Source: Candidatus Gemmiger stercoravium (GTDB lineage: Bacteria; Bacillota; Clostridia; Oscillospirales; Ruminococcaceae). Taken from it: DNA of 48,078 nucleotides. A model generated the notes under the pieces. The model did not search any database. It worked only from the letters and a program-made list of their open reading frames with translations, and was not told the DNA's origin. Each line of letters starts with the position of its first letter. The first letter of the stretch is position 1. Below are positions 1 through 7,343 of the stretch, piece after piece. The stretch is taken from positions 1 to 48,078 of the forward strand of contig DWWE01000046.1 of assembly GCA_019119835.1 (NCBI GenBank), written 5' to 3'. The position numbers and the translations under genes are program-made.

Positions 1-2
1 GC

Positions 3-377
3 CCCCGGCTGCTGGTGCTGGACGAGGCCACCAGCGGCCTTTCGCCGGACCTGGACCGCAGCATGATGGAGCTGTGCCGCAAGCTCAGCCACGAAAACTG
101 CACGGTGTTCATGGTCACCCACAACATGTCCAACATCAATCTCTGCGACCGCATCGCCTTTCTGGGTGTGGGCGGGGTGCTGTGCTACTACGGCCCGCCC
201 GAGACCCTCGACGACTATTTCGGCGTGGCCCTGACCAGCGACATCTTTGAAAAGCTGCGGGACCCCGAACAGATCGAACACTACCGCTGCCAGTACTTCA
301 CCACGCCGGAGTTCAACCGGCTGGTGGCCCGGTACCCGGCGGCCGCGCAGGAGGCGGACAAACGATGCAGCAGATAA
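3..377 (+). CDS. ABC transporter ATP-binding protein, C-terminal part (5' end outside window)
   Basis: This is the end of an ATP-binding cassette subunit that energises the membrane protein encoded next. The visible part begins just before Walker B plus D-loop (VLDEATSGLSPD) and has an H-loop (VTHNM) about 30 residues later. It ends with a tail of about 65 residues that includes a GPPETLDDYFG segment typical of ABCG/White-type ATPases. Walker A and the LSGGQ signature lie upstream of the window. The stop codon overlaps the start of the ABC-2 permease by 13 bases, so the two are translationally coupled. Such ATPases often carry N-terminal FHA domains in Clostridia, but that cannot be seen here. 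The substrate is unknown. Confidence 0.85.
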   Translation, partial: PRLLVLDEATSGLSPDLDRSMMELCRKLSHENCTVFMVTHNMSNINLCDRIAFLGVGGVLCYYGPPETLDDYFGVALTSDIFEKLRDPEQIEHYRCQYFTTPEFNRLVARYPAAAQEADKRCSR

Positions 378-1192
378 ACCGATTTTTCCGCCAGCTCTGG
401 GTGCTGACCGGCCGCAATTTCCAGCTGATCTGGAACAACAAGCTGGTGCTGGCCAGCCTGATCCTCCAGGCGCCGCTGATGGTGGGGGTCATCTTCCTGG
501 TGGGGGACCCCGACTGCTTCACCTCCAACCTCATTGATGTGGGCAGCCGCACCGTGCTGTTCATCCTGGCGGCGGTGGCCTCCTTCATGGGGCTGCTCAA
601 CTCCTACCGGGAGATCTGCAAGGAACGGGAGATCATCTTCCGGGAAGCCAGCGTCGGCATCTCGCTGGGGGCCACCGTGCTGGCCAAGGCGGTCACGCTG
701 TTTCTGGTGGCGGCGGTGCAGGCGGCCATCCTGACCTTCGGCTTTGTGCGGGTCATCCATGTGCCCCAGAACGACCTGCTGTTCGACACCGACTGGGAGA
801 TCTACCTCACCGTCCTGCTCATCCTCGTCGCCTCGGCGGCCATGGGGCTGTTGGTGTCGGCCTCCTTCAAAAGCAGCGAGTCGGCCATCCTCTTCGTGCT
901 GGTGCTCATCATCGCCCAGGTGGTGTTCAGCGGGGCGCTGTTCCCGGTCAGCGGCGCCATGACCGCCATCGGCTATCTGGTGGTCTGCCGCTGGGGCATG
1001 GGGGCGCTGGGCGCTTCCACCGACCTGAACAGCCGGCTGGTCTGGCTCAACGTGGGGCTGGACAGCCCGATGTACGACGCCACCGTCCCCAACCTGGTCC
1101 ACAGCTGGCAGATGCTCGGCCTGCTCACCGTCGTCTGCCTGGTGGCCGCCTGGCTGGTGCTCAAGGCCGGCTTTGCCCGGCGCAAAGGCTGA
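365..1192 (+). CDS. ABC-2 type (ABCG-like) transporter permease
   Basis: A 275-residue integral membrane protein, the permease partner of the preceding ATPase. It has an N-terminal cytoplasmic segment, then six hydrophobic stretches at roughly residues 30-48, 65-85, 110-135, 152-172, 178-205 and 245-268. The EICKEREIIFREASVGIS segment after the second helix matches the ABCG membrane-domain pattern of coupling helix followed by E-x-x-x-x-R-E. The start ATG lies inside the end of the ATPase gene. It could export a lipid, peptide or surface component; nothing in the window identifies the cargo. A perfect 16-bp inverted repeat follows the gene. Confidence 0.85.
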   Translation: MQQINRFFRQLWVLTGRNFQLIWNNKLVLASLILQAPLMVGVIFLVGDPDCFTSNLIDVGSRTVLFILAAVASFMGLLNSYREICKEREIIFREASVGISLGATVLAKAVTLFLVAAVQAAILTFGFVRVIHVPQNDLLFDTDWEIYLTVLLILVASAAMGLLVSASFKSSESAILFVLVLIIAQVVFSGALFPVSGAMTAIGYLVVCRWGMGALGASTDLNSRLVWLNVGLDSPMYDATVPNLVHSWQMLGLLTVVCLVAAWLVLKAGFARRKG

Positions 1193-1243
1193 AGCGCCGG
1201 CGGTTCGCCTTTGTGCAGCAGATCGAGCTTCTTGATACGCAGT

Positions 1244-1279
1244 GCGGCCCCGTCCCTGCATCGGCAGGGACGGGGCCGC
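1244..1279. terminator. Perfect 16-bp inverted repeat between convergent genes
   Basis: GCGGCCCCGTCCCTGC at 1244-1259 is exactly complementary to 1264-1279 across a four-base loop. It sits between the stop of the ABC permease and the stop of the convergent cyclophilin gene. There is no clear T-run on either side, so it may act as a bidirectional but imperfect terminator or a transcript-end stabiliser. Confidence 0.6.
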
Positions 1280-1301
1280 ATAAGATGGCGTATCGGCAGG
1301 T

Positions 1302-2075
1302 TCACTCCCCCTCGGCGGTTTCGGCGGTGGCCGGGCCGGGATAGGTGGCGATGGTCACGGTGTTGATCGTGATGGTGGCTTCCTCGGTGGGGCGGTGGGT
1401 GTCGGCGCCGTCCTCGGTCTGCACGGTGTCCACGCAGGCCATGGCGTCCACCACCTCCATGCCCGCATACACCTGGCCGAACACCGTGTCGGTGTTGTCC
1501 AGGTAGGGCAGGCCGCCGGCGTCGGCATAGGCAGCGATCTGGGCTTCGGTGTAGCCGTTGGCGGCAAGTTCCTCCTGCATGGTCTTGTCCACACTGTCGG
1601 GCAGCGCGGTGACAAAGTAGAACTGGCTGTTGCCGCCCTCCTCCTCGCCGCCGCTGGCAAAGGCGGCGCACAGTGCGCCGGCGTAGTGCTTCAGGCTGGC
1701 GTCGGCCTCCAGCGGGTAGGCGTGGTTGCTCCAGATGGTGGACCCGCCGGTGCCGGTGCCGGTGGCGTCGCCCCCCTGCACCGCAAAGCCGTACTCGCTG
1801 CGCCAGATGATGGTGCCGTCATAGTAGCCGTTGCGGGCCAGGCCCACAAAGTTCTGCACCGCCATCGGGGCGGCGTCGGGGTAAAGCACGGCCCGCACTT
1901 CGCCAAGGCTCGTGTCAAAAATGGCGATCAGGTCGCCGTCGGCCGGGGCGGTGAACTGCCGTTCGCCGCTTTGCACGGCGGGGCGGTCGGGGACCCTTTC
2001 GGACGTGCCGCCCGAACACCCGGACAGCGACAGGGCCAGCACAGCGGCGCAGAGCGCCGCAGCCAATCGTTTCAT
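1302..2075 (-). CDS. Cyclophilin-type peptidyl-prolyl cis-trans isomerase, lipoprotein
   Basis: Catalyses proline cis-trans isomerisation, probably for proteins folding outside the membrane. The 257-residue product starts with a lipoprotein signal (MKRLAAALCAAVLALSLSGC), so the mature protein should be anchored through Cys20. The cyclophilin domain begins near residue 50 with ALVVFDTS-type sequence (here AIFDTSLGEVRAVLYP) and includes VQNFVGLARNGYYDGT and NSQFYFVTALP, matching the F-x-R/Q-N-F and S-Q-F-F-I family motifs. The usual catalytic Arg after the GTIIWR strand is kept in form. The start was chosen at the second methionine because it is preceded by GGAGGTT. The gene is monocistronic and ends facing the ABC operon. 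Confidence 0.92.
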   Translation of the reverse strand: MKRLAAALCAAVLALSLSGCSGGTSERVPDRPAVQSGERQFTAPADGDLIAIFDTSLGEVRAVLYPDAAPMAVQNFVGLARNGYYDGTIIWRSEYGFAVQGGDATGTGTGGSTIWSNHAYPLEADASLKHYAGALCAAFASGGEEEGGNSQFYFVTALPDSVDKTMQEELAANGYTEAQIAAYADAGGLPYLDNTDTVFGQVYAGMEVVDAMACVDTVQTEDGADTHRPTEEATITINTVTIATYPGPATAETAEGE

Positions 2076-2120
2076 AGGCGCAGAACCTCCGTGGAGACAG
2101 TGTTGCGAAAAGATGGAACT

Positions 2121-2129
2121 ATTATACCA
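2121..2129 (-). promoter_or_regulatory. Extended -10 promoter for the cyclophilin lipoprotein
   Basis: Reading the minus strand, TGGTATAAT is a perfect extended -10 element about 46 bases before the start codon. No good -35 box is seen, as expected for an extended -10 promoter. Confidence 0.6.
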
Positions 2130-2151
2130 CAATTTTCTTAAAAAGCATAGC

Positions 2152-2180
2152 TTGACGGAATCGTAAAAAACAAGTACACT
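2152..2180 (+). promoter_or_regulatory. Sigma-A-like promoter for the DUF1292 gene
   Basis: TTGACG (2152-2157) and TACACT (2175-2180) are separated by 17 bases. Transcription would start about 55 bases ahead of the DUF1292 start codon. Confidence 0.6.
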
Positions 2181-2245
2181 ATAGGTACAAGGAATGTGCT
2201 TCCCATTACAAGGGCCCGAGGGCCCGGCTTTTCAGGAGAAGGATT

Positions 2246-2575
2246 ATGGCTGAAGAATTGACCCCCGAAATGCTGGAAGAGGCCGCCCCCGACCTGCTCA
2301 CGCTGGAGGATGAGGACGGCAAGGAATGTACCTTTGAGGTGATCGATGTCACCGAGATCGACGGCACCCGCTACATGGCCGTGGTCCCTTATCAGGAGGA
2401 CCCCGAGAACCTGCAGGAAGATGCCGAGCTGATCCTGATGCGCATTGGCACCGATGAGGACGGCGAGTATATGGACATCGTGGACGACGACGAGGAACTG
2501 CTGAAGGTCGGCAAGGTCTTTGAAGAGCGGCTGAAAGCGATGTTCGACATCGACGATTCCGAACTGGAAGAGTGA
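2246..2575 (+). CDS. DUF1292 family protein
   Basis: A 109-residue, strongly acidic protein with no membrane segment or signal. Residues 15-75 fit the DUF1292 pattern: LTLEDEDGKECTFEVIDV, then Y-x-A-V-V-P and LILMRIGTDEDGEYMDIVDD. DUF1292 proteins are widespread in Firmicutes, often near the Holliday-junction resolvase RuvX/YrrK genes, and have no proven biochemical role. Here the gene stands alone behind its own promoter and an AGGAGAAGG ribosome site. It is followed within a few bases by the candidate 6S RNA. The C-terminal acidic tail (DIDDSELEE) is typical. Family assignment is firm; function is unknown. Confidence 0.88.
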   Translation: MAEELTPEMLEEAAPDLLTLEDEDGKECTFEVIDVTEIDGTRYMAVVPYQEDPENLQEDAELILMRIGTDEDGEYMDIVDDDEELLKVGKVFEERLKAMFDIDDSELEE

Positions 2576-2579
2576 TCTG

Positions 2580-2800
2580 ACCCCGGAACCCTGCGCAGTT
2601 CGATTTGTTGCGGTTTATATGATCCTACTAATCAAATTCAGGGAGCCCGGCCGTCTGCCGCCGGAACGCAGACCTCCCGCCGCCGCTTTGCGCGGCGTGC
2701 GGAGGAAGGGAGTGCGAAAGCGGCAGCAGGGCACCCACCTGCTCATACAAGTAGGTTTTGATTGATCGCAGACGGCTGATGCGGGGGTTTTCGGGTAGAT
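2580..2800 (+). ncRNA. ssrS: Candidate 6S RNA (ssrS)
   Basis: A structured, non-coding stretch of about 200 bases ending just before a strong terminator. Three things suggest 6S RNA. GGCACCCACCT followed by a 7-bp hairpin (ACCTGCT at 2733-2739 with AGTAGGT) resembles the conserved 3' strand of the 6S central bubble (E. coli has ACATTCACCTTGAA). AATCAAA (2630-2636) pairs with TTTGATT near 2757. Apical stems GGGAG/CTCCC and GTCTGC/GCAGAC stack above these. An outer stem from about 2579-2598 with 2775-2796 is possible but imperfect. Ends are approximate. 6S RNA binds sigma-A holoenzyme as a promoter mimic. A different structured RNA is not excluded. Confidence 0.5.
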
Positions 2801-2803
2801 AGA

Positions 2804-2847
2804 CAGCCGGGCGGCCCCTGGACGGCGCCCGGCTGTTGTTTGTTTTG
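2804..2847 (+). terminator. Intrinsic terminator after the candidate 6S RNA
   Basis: CAGCCGGGCG (2804-2813) pairs with CGCCCGGCTG (2826-2835), followed by TTGTTTGTTTTG. It is positioned to end the structured RNA and lies upstream of the redoxin-like gene. Confidence 0.75.
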
Positions 2848-2901
2848 TGGAAACGGGCGGCAAGGCCGCCCGGCGGGAAGAAGAAAAACGAGGTGATCTG
2901 T

Positions 2902-3621
2902 GTGGCCGGCCGTGTTTCGCCGGGGGACAAGCTGCCCTTTTTCCGGTATGATACGCCCTACAGCGCCCAGAACCGGTTCCGCGACCTGCTGGCGGAACAG
3001 GCGCCCCTGATCCTGGTGTTTATGAACAATTTCGGCCACCCGGTCACCCGCACCTTCGCCATGCGGTATGCCGATACCTACGCCGGCCTGCGGGACGGCG
3101 GGTTTGCGCTGGTGGTGCGCTCCCGGGCGGACAAGCTGGCCCGCAGCATCGGGCCGGACACGCTGCCCTATCCGCTTTTGTGCGACGCCGACGGCGTGCT
3201 GTACGACCTGCTGGACATCCCCCAGCGCAGCGGCGGGCTGACCAGTTACAGCCTGGAAGCCTGGCAGATTTTGCGCCAGGCAAAGAAAAACGGCTACCGC
3301 CCGCCCAAGGACGCGGTGCTGGACCTGCCGCTGACCCTGATTTTGGACGCCGACGGCACCGTGCTGTTCTGCCATTACGGCAGCAGCCTGACCGATGTGC
3401 CCGAGGACTGCGAGGCCATGCAGGCCCTGCTGGAAGACCTGGACCTGGTGCCGGAGGAGGGCGGGCTGCCCGAGGCGGAGGACGACGGGGACGTGACCAT
3501 CTACACCCCGGCCGACGAGACCCCCCGCATCCCCGGCCTGGAAGGCCGGGATGACCGGGACGACACCCTGGACAAGACCGGCGTGCTGCGCCTGTTTGAA
3601 GATACCCTCAACGACCGCTGA
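2902..3621 (+). CDS. AhpC/TSA-2 (Prx-like2) fold protein lacking active-site cysteines
   Basis: A 239-residue protein with a thioredoxin-fold core. The sequence APLILVFMNNFGHPVTRTFA (residues about 34-53) aligns with the redox motif of Prx-like2/AhpC-TSA_2 proteins, normally F-x-x-x-x-G-C-x-x-C-R. Here the two Cys positions are His46 and Thr49, so thiol chemistry at that site is not possible. The later fold elements are kept (YPLLCDADGVLYDLL, then LDLPLTLILDADGTVLFCHYG). The acidic C-terminus (residues 190-239) is variable. I chose GTG 2902 because AGGTG lies six bases before it; an ATG at 2836 would run through the terminator. A binding or chaperone-like role is possible, but no function is established. 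Confidence 0.72.
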   Translation: MAGRVSPGDKLPFFRYDTPYSAQNRFRDLLAEQAPLILVFMNNFGHPVTRTFAMRYADTYAGLRDGGFALVVRSRADKLARSIGPDTLPYPLLCDADGVLYDLLDIPQRSGGLTSYSLEAWQILRQAKKNGYRPPKDAVLDLPLTLILDADGTVLFCHYGSSLTDVPEDCEAMQALLEDLDLVPEEGGLPEAEDDGDVTIYTPADETPRIPGLEGRDDRDDTLDKTGVLRLFEDTLNDR

Positions 3622-3642
3622 CCCGCCCCGCTGACTGAACAC

Positions 3643-3672
3643 AAAAGCCCTGCCGTTTGGCAGGGCTTTTTG
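3643..3672. terminator. Bidirectional intrinsic terminator
   Basis: AAAAGCCCTGCC (3643-3654) pairs with GGCAGGGCTTTT (3659-3670) around a GTTT loop, with A- and T-runs on the two sides. It serves the redoxin-like gene and the convergent MerR gene. Confidence 0.9.
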
Positions 3673-3680
3673 CATCGGCT

Positions 3681-4481
3681 TCAGCGGGCGGGGGCCACCC
3701 GCAGCTGCAGTTCGGTCACATGGTCGGCGTCGTCGGCCGAGGTGTGGATGTCCGCCAGCAAAAATTCCAGCAGCGGGCCGGCGGGCGCAAGGTCCCGGGC
3801 GCGGGCTTCGGCCAGCAGCCGGGGCACCAGCTCGGCGTTGCGGGTGTTGGGCCCCCGGTAGCCCAGGCACAGGTAGGTGCCGGCGTCCAGCTGGCTTTCC
3901 CCGCCGGGGTGCAGGATGAAAACGCCGGTGTACTCCTGGCAGCGGCCGGCCAGCGCCCCCTCCACCGACAGGTAGGACCCGATGCCGTCGTTGCCCCACA
4001 CATACAGGTGTTCGGGGTCAAAGCGGCGCAGTTCCTGGATCAGCGGGTCCATCTCGGCGTCGGTGCGGTAGGGCCGGGCCAGGCTGTGGCACCGCCGCGC
4101 CGGAAACTCCTGGGCAAAGCACTGTTCCAACGGCAGGGTGAATGCCCGGGTGCAGCTGTCCAGCCGCCGCTGCACCGTGCGGCGCAGGGCCTGCAGGTGG
4201 GCGATCTGCCCGTCCAGCAGGGCCAGTTCGTCCTGCAGCAGCTGGCGGGTGGTGGCGGCGCTGTGACTGTCCAGATACCGGCGGATGGTCTCCACCGGCA
4301 CATCCAGCACCCGCAGGTCCCGGATCACGTTCAGCCGCCACACATCCTGCACCCGGTAGGCGCGGTAGCCGTTTTCCTGCCGCCGGGGGCAGAGCAGACC
4401 CTTTTCCTCATAGTAGCGCAGCAGGTCGGGGCTGACGCCGTACAGCTTCGCCAGTTCCCCCACCCGGTAATAGCGTTTCAT
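3681..4481 (-). CDS. MerR family transcriptional regulator with C-terminal effector domain
   Basis: A 266-residue activator/repressor. Residues 5-70 form the winged-helix MerR domain (YRVGELAKLYGVSPDLLRYY, then EEKGLLCPRR and a YRVQDV wing). A dimerising coiled coil follows (about residues 78-115). Residues 120-266 look like a GyrI/BmrR-type ligand-binding domain, with no metal-binding Cys pattern. The start ATG follows AGGAGG. The gene diverges from the hybrid histidine kinase. The two promoters share the sequence at 4539-4544, so binding by this regulator could influence both. No multidrug pump lies beside it; the nearest exporters are 17 kb away, so its target is unclear. Confidence 0.88.
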   Translation of the reverse strand: MKRYYRVGELAKLYGVSPDLLRYYEEKGLLCPRRQENGYRAYRVQDVWRLNVIRDLRVLDVPVETIRRYLDSHSAATTRQLLQDELALLDGQIAHLQALRRTVQRRLDSCTRAFTLPLEQCFAQEFPARRCHSLARPYRTDAEMDPLIQELRRFDPEHLYVWGNDGIGSYLSVEGALAGRCQEYTGVFILHPGGESQLDAGTYLCLGYRGPNTRNAELVPRLLAEARARDLAPAGPLLEFLLADIHTSADDADHVTELQLRVAPAR

Positions 4482-4515
4482 CCGCCGGCCCTCCTTTCCG
4501 GTTGATTCTGCTACC

Positions 4516-4544
4516 AGTATACCAGCAAATGCCCCGCCTTGAAA
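4516..4544 (-). promoter_or_regulatory. Candidate promoter of the MerR gene
   Basis: On the minus strand TATACT (complement of 4516-4521) lies 17 bases from TTTCAA (complement of 4539-4544). The -35 box is weak and is the reverse complement of the divergent kinase -35 box, so the two promoters overlap. Confidence 0.45.
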
Positions 4545-4568
4545 GGCCCCCCGGCGATTTGGTATAAT
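4539..4568 (+). promoter_or_regulatory. Promoter of the hybrid histidine kinase
   Basis: TTGAAA (4539-4544) and a perfect TATAAT (4563-4568) with 18-base spacing, about 50 bases upstream of the kinase start codon. Confidence 0.65.
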
Positions 4569-4619
4569 AAGCAGAGAGACCGCGCTCCCGCAGGGGGCGG
4601 CCGGCAAAGGAGCAGTACC

Positions 4620-7148
4620 ATGAAAAAAATCATCCGCAAGATCGGGGAAAACCTGCCCGGCTTCCTGAAAGGGGCGCTGGCCGTCAGCCTGCTGTGCCTG
4701 GTGGTCCTGTGCATCGTTCTGGTGCGGGAAAAGCTGCTGAAAAACGCCAACGAGATGGGGATGCTGCTGGCGGAAAGCTATGCCATGGAGGAGGAAAACC
4801 GCATCAGCGTCTACAGCATGCTGCTGGAACTGGGGGTGATGTCGGTGGAAGACACCCTCCACACCGACGGGGCGCAGGGCGTCCAGGCCCGGCTGGCGGC
4901 CTATGCCGGCCAGCTCACCGAGCTGCTGGGCGGGGAGATCCTGGACCCCTTCGCGGTGATCGACAGGCAGATCCTGGCGGCCGACCCCTGGGAAGGGGAC
5001 GGGGACTTTGACTACGCCGGGGCCGACTGGTACCAGCGGGCGCTGGATGCCGGCGGCCGGGTGGTATACACCGACGGCTACCAGGACGCCATCACCGGCA
5101 AGATGGTGGTCACGCTGGCCTGCGCGCTGGACGACGGGGCAGACGGCAACGTGCTGGCCTTCGACATCCTGATGGAAAACTTCCACGCCCACCGCAACCG
5201 GGCTTCGCTGCCCCTGAACAGCTCCTACTACCTCTTCGATTCGGCCGACCGGCTGCTGTACGCCATGACCGGCCTGGATGTGGAGGAGACCGAAAGCCAC
5301 GCCTATATCGAAGAGCTGGTTAGCAGCATCCGGGCGGGGGAGTATGCCGCCCACGACTCGGTGGTGCGGGACACCCGGGACGTGACCCGCACGGTCTATT
5401 ATTATGAGATGAGCAACGGCTGGCTGGCGGTGATCACCATTCCGGCCGGAACCATCCTGCAGGAAGGGTGGGACGGCGTGGTGGTGCTGATGATGGGGGT
5501 CAGTGTGGCGCTGGGCATCGCCATGGCCGGCATCATGCTGCACAACCGGGCCAACGAGCGCAAGATGCGCAGCGTCAACGAAAGCCTGCAGATCCTCGGG
5601 GATTCCTACTACGCGATCTACCGGGTGAACTACCGGGAGGGCACCTACCAGACCGTCAAGGGCTCCCCCGATGTGCGGGAACAGCTGGGCCAGCAGGGCC
5701 GCTACGAGCATCTGCTGGAGGTGGTCAAGCGGGTGGTGGACGAGACCACCCACGAGGAGTTTGAGCGTAATCTCTCCGCCGACCGCATCCGCAGCCTGAT
5801 CGAGCAGGGGGTCTACGATTTCGGCGGGGACTACCGCCGCAACTTCGGCGGCACCTTCAAGTGGGTCAACATCCAGGTGCTGTACAACCGGGGCCTGCAC
5901 CTGGACGAAGTGCTGCTGGCCTTCCGGGAGATCGACACCGCCAAGCGGCGGGAACTGCAGCAGCGCCAGCTGCTGGAAGCGGCCCTCGCCGCCGCCGAGA
6001 AGACGGTGGAGCAGAAGGCGATGTTCTTCTCCAACGCCTCCCATGACATGCGCACCCCCCTCAACGCCATCATCGGCCTGTCCCGCCTGGCCCAGAACCC
6101 CGACAATCCGCCCGAAAAGGTGCAGGACTACCTGCACAAGATCGAGCGTTCCGGCGCCCAGCTGCTCACCCTGGTCAACGACGTGCTGGACATGTCCCGC
6201 CTGGAACACGGCAAGGGCGGTTCGCTGGATTACCTGCCCATGAACATCGAAACCTGCCTGCGGGAACAGGTGGAGGCTTTCCGTGACCAGGCGGCCGCCC
6301 AGAACAAGCGGGTGGAATGGAACGGCGGCATCCCCCACCCCGGGGTGCTGTGCGACCCCGCCCGCCTGGGGCAGATCCTCAACAACCTGGTCTCCAACTC
6401 CCTCAAATACAGCGAACCCGGCGCCCGGGTCACCGTCACCCTGCGGGAAGTCAACCACCAGAACGGCCACGGCAAGTACCAGCTGGTGGTGGAGGATACC
6501 GGCATCGGCATGTCGGAGGAGTTCCAGCAGCATCTGTTCGAGCCCTTCTCCCGGGAGCAGCAGACCTTTGCCTCCCGCAAGGTCACCGGCACCGGGCTGG
6601 GCATGCCCATTGTCAAGGCGCTGGTCCAGCAGATGAGCGGCGAGCTGACGGTGCGCAGCGCCCTGGGCCGGGGCACCACCGTAACCATCACCCTGCCGCT
6701 GCAGACCAGCGACCAGGGCCTTGCCCGCCCGGACAAGCAGCAGACCCTGCCCCAGCAGGACGTTCTGCAGGGGCGCACCGTCCTGCTGGCCGAGGACAAC
6801 GAGATCAACATGGAGGTGGCCGGCGAGTGCCTGGGAATGATGGGCGCCCGGGTGCTGCCTGCCTGGAACGGCCGGGAGGCGGTGGAGTGCTTCAGCCGCA
6901 GCGCCATCGGGGAGATCGACGTGGTGCTGATGGATATGCAGATGCCCGAACTGGACGGCTGCGGCGCGGCCGAGGCCATCCGCGCCCTGGACCGGCCGGA
7001 CGCGGCCACCGTGCCCATCGTGGCGGTGACCGCCAACGTCTTTGCCGAGGACATCGCCCGCACCACGGCGGCCGGCATGAACGGCCACATCGCCAAGCCC
7101 ATCGACTTCAAGGAACTGCAGGAGGTGCTGCGCGGGCTGCTGCCCTGA
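4620..7148 (+). CDS. Membrane-bound hybrid sensor histidine kinase with receiver domain
   Basis: An 842-residue two-component protein. TM1 is about residues 15-35. An extracytoplasmic sensor of about 245 residues (Cache-like by position) follows, with TM2 near 285-307. A PAS-like cytoplasmic linker (about 318-440) leads to the dimerisation domain with phospho-acceptor His475 in FSNASHDMRTPLN. The ATPase domain has an N-box (NNLVSNSLKYS from residue 588), a G1 box (VEDTGIGM) and a G2 box (GTGLGMPIV). The C-terminal receiver (about 718-842) has the acidic pair E725/D726, Asp772 in VLMDMQMPELDG, and T and K in VAVTAN and HIAKP. AAAGGAG precedes the chosen ATG. No output regulator is adjacent, so a phosphotransfer partner must lie elsewhere or the protein signals through its own receiver. 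Confidence 0.93.
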   Translation: MKKIIRKIGENLPGFLKGALAVSLLCLVVLCIVLVREKLLKNANEMGMLLAESYAMEEENRISVYSMLLELGVMSVEDTLHTDGAQGVQARLAAYAGQLTELLGGEILDPFAVIDRQILAADPWEGDGDFDYAGADWYQRALDAGGRVVYTDGYQDAITGKMVVTLACALDDGADGNVLAFDILMENFHAHRNRASLPLNSSYYLFDSADRLLYAMTGLDVEETESHAYIEELVSSIRAGEYAAHDSVVRDTRDVTRTVYYYEMSNGWLAVITIPAGTILQEGWDGVVVLMMGVSVALGIAMAGIMLHNRANERKMRSVNESLQILGDSYYAIYRVNYREGTYQTVKGSPDVREQLGQQGRYEHLLEVVKRVVDETTHEEFERNLSADRIRSLIEQGVYDFGGDYRRNFGGTFKWVNIQVLYNRGLHLDEVLLAFREIDTAKRRELQQRQLLEAALAAAEKTVEQKAMFFSNASHDMRTPLNAIIGLSRLAQNPDNPPEKVQDYLHKIERSGAQLLTLVNDVLDMSRLEHGKGGSLDYLPMNIETCLREQVEAFRDQAAAQNKRVEWNGGIPHPGVLCDPARLGQILNNLVSNSLKYSEPGARVTVTLREVNHQNGHGKYQLVVEDTGIGMSEEFQQHLFEPFSREQQTFASRKVTGTGLGMPIVKALVQQMSGELTVRSALGRGTTVTITLPLQTSDQGLARPDKQQTLPQQDVLQGRTVLLAEDNEINMEVAGECLGMMGARVLPAWNGREAVECFSRSAIGEIDVVLMDMQMPELDGCGAAEAIRALDRPDAATVPIVAVTANVFAEDIARTTAAGMNGHIAKPIDFKELQEVLRGLLP

Positions 7149-7166
7149 CCCCGGCCGGGGCCGGTA

Positions 7167-7196
7167 TTGACAAGGCGGGATGCCGCTTGGTATTAT
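7167..7196 (+). promoter_or_regulatory. Promoter of the DAHP synthase gene
   Basis: A perfect TTGACA (7167-7172), an 18-base spacer and TATTAT (7191-7196). It is placed right after the kinase stop, so DAHP synthase has its own transcript. Confidence 0.7.
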
Positions 7197-7202
7197 TATA
7201 AA

Positions 7203-7343
7203 TGCGCCCCCGGGCCCTGGGGGCGGGCCTGCCGCCCGCCGCCGCCCGCCCGGCGCCTGCCCCCTGTGCAGCCTGTGGCGGGGCAGCCATCCGCCGGCTG
7301 GCCCGGCGGGAATGTGCGGAAAGAGAAAGGTCTTGAAACAAAG
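7203..7343 (+). other. Long GC-rich leader before DAHP synthase
   Basis: About 140 bases of untranslated leader, almost entirely G and C at first, with competing complementary runs (GCGCCCCC with GGGGGCGGGC; GGGCGGGC with several GCCGCCCGCC runs). The sequence permits alternative hairpins. No leader peptide with aromatic codon runs, no T-box motif and no clear terminator T-run is visible, so attenuation is only a possibility. Confidence 0.35.
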
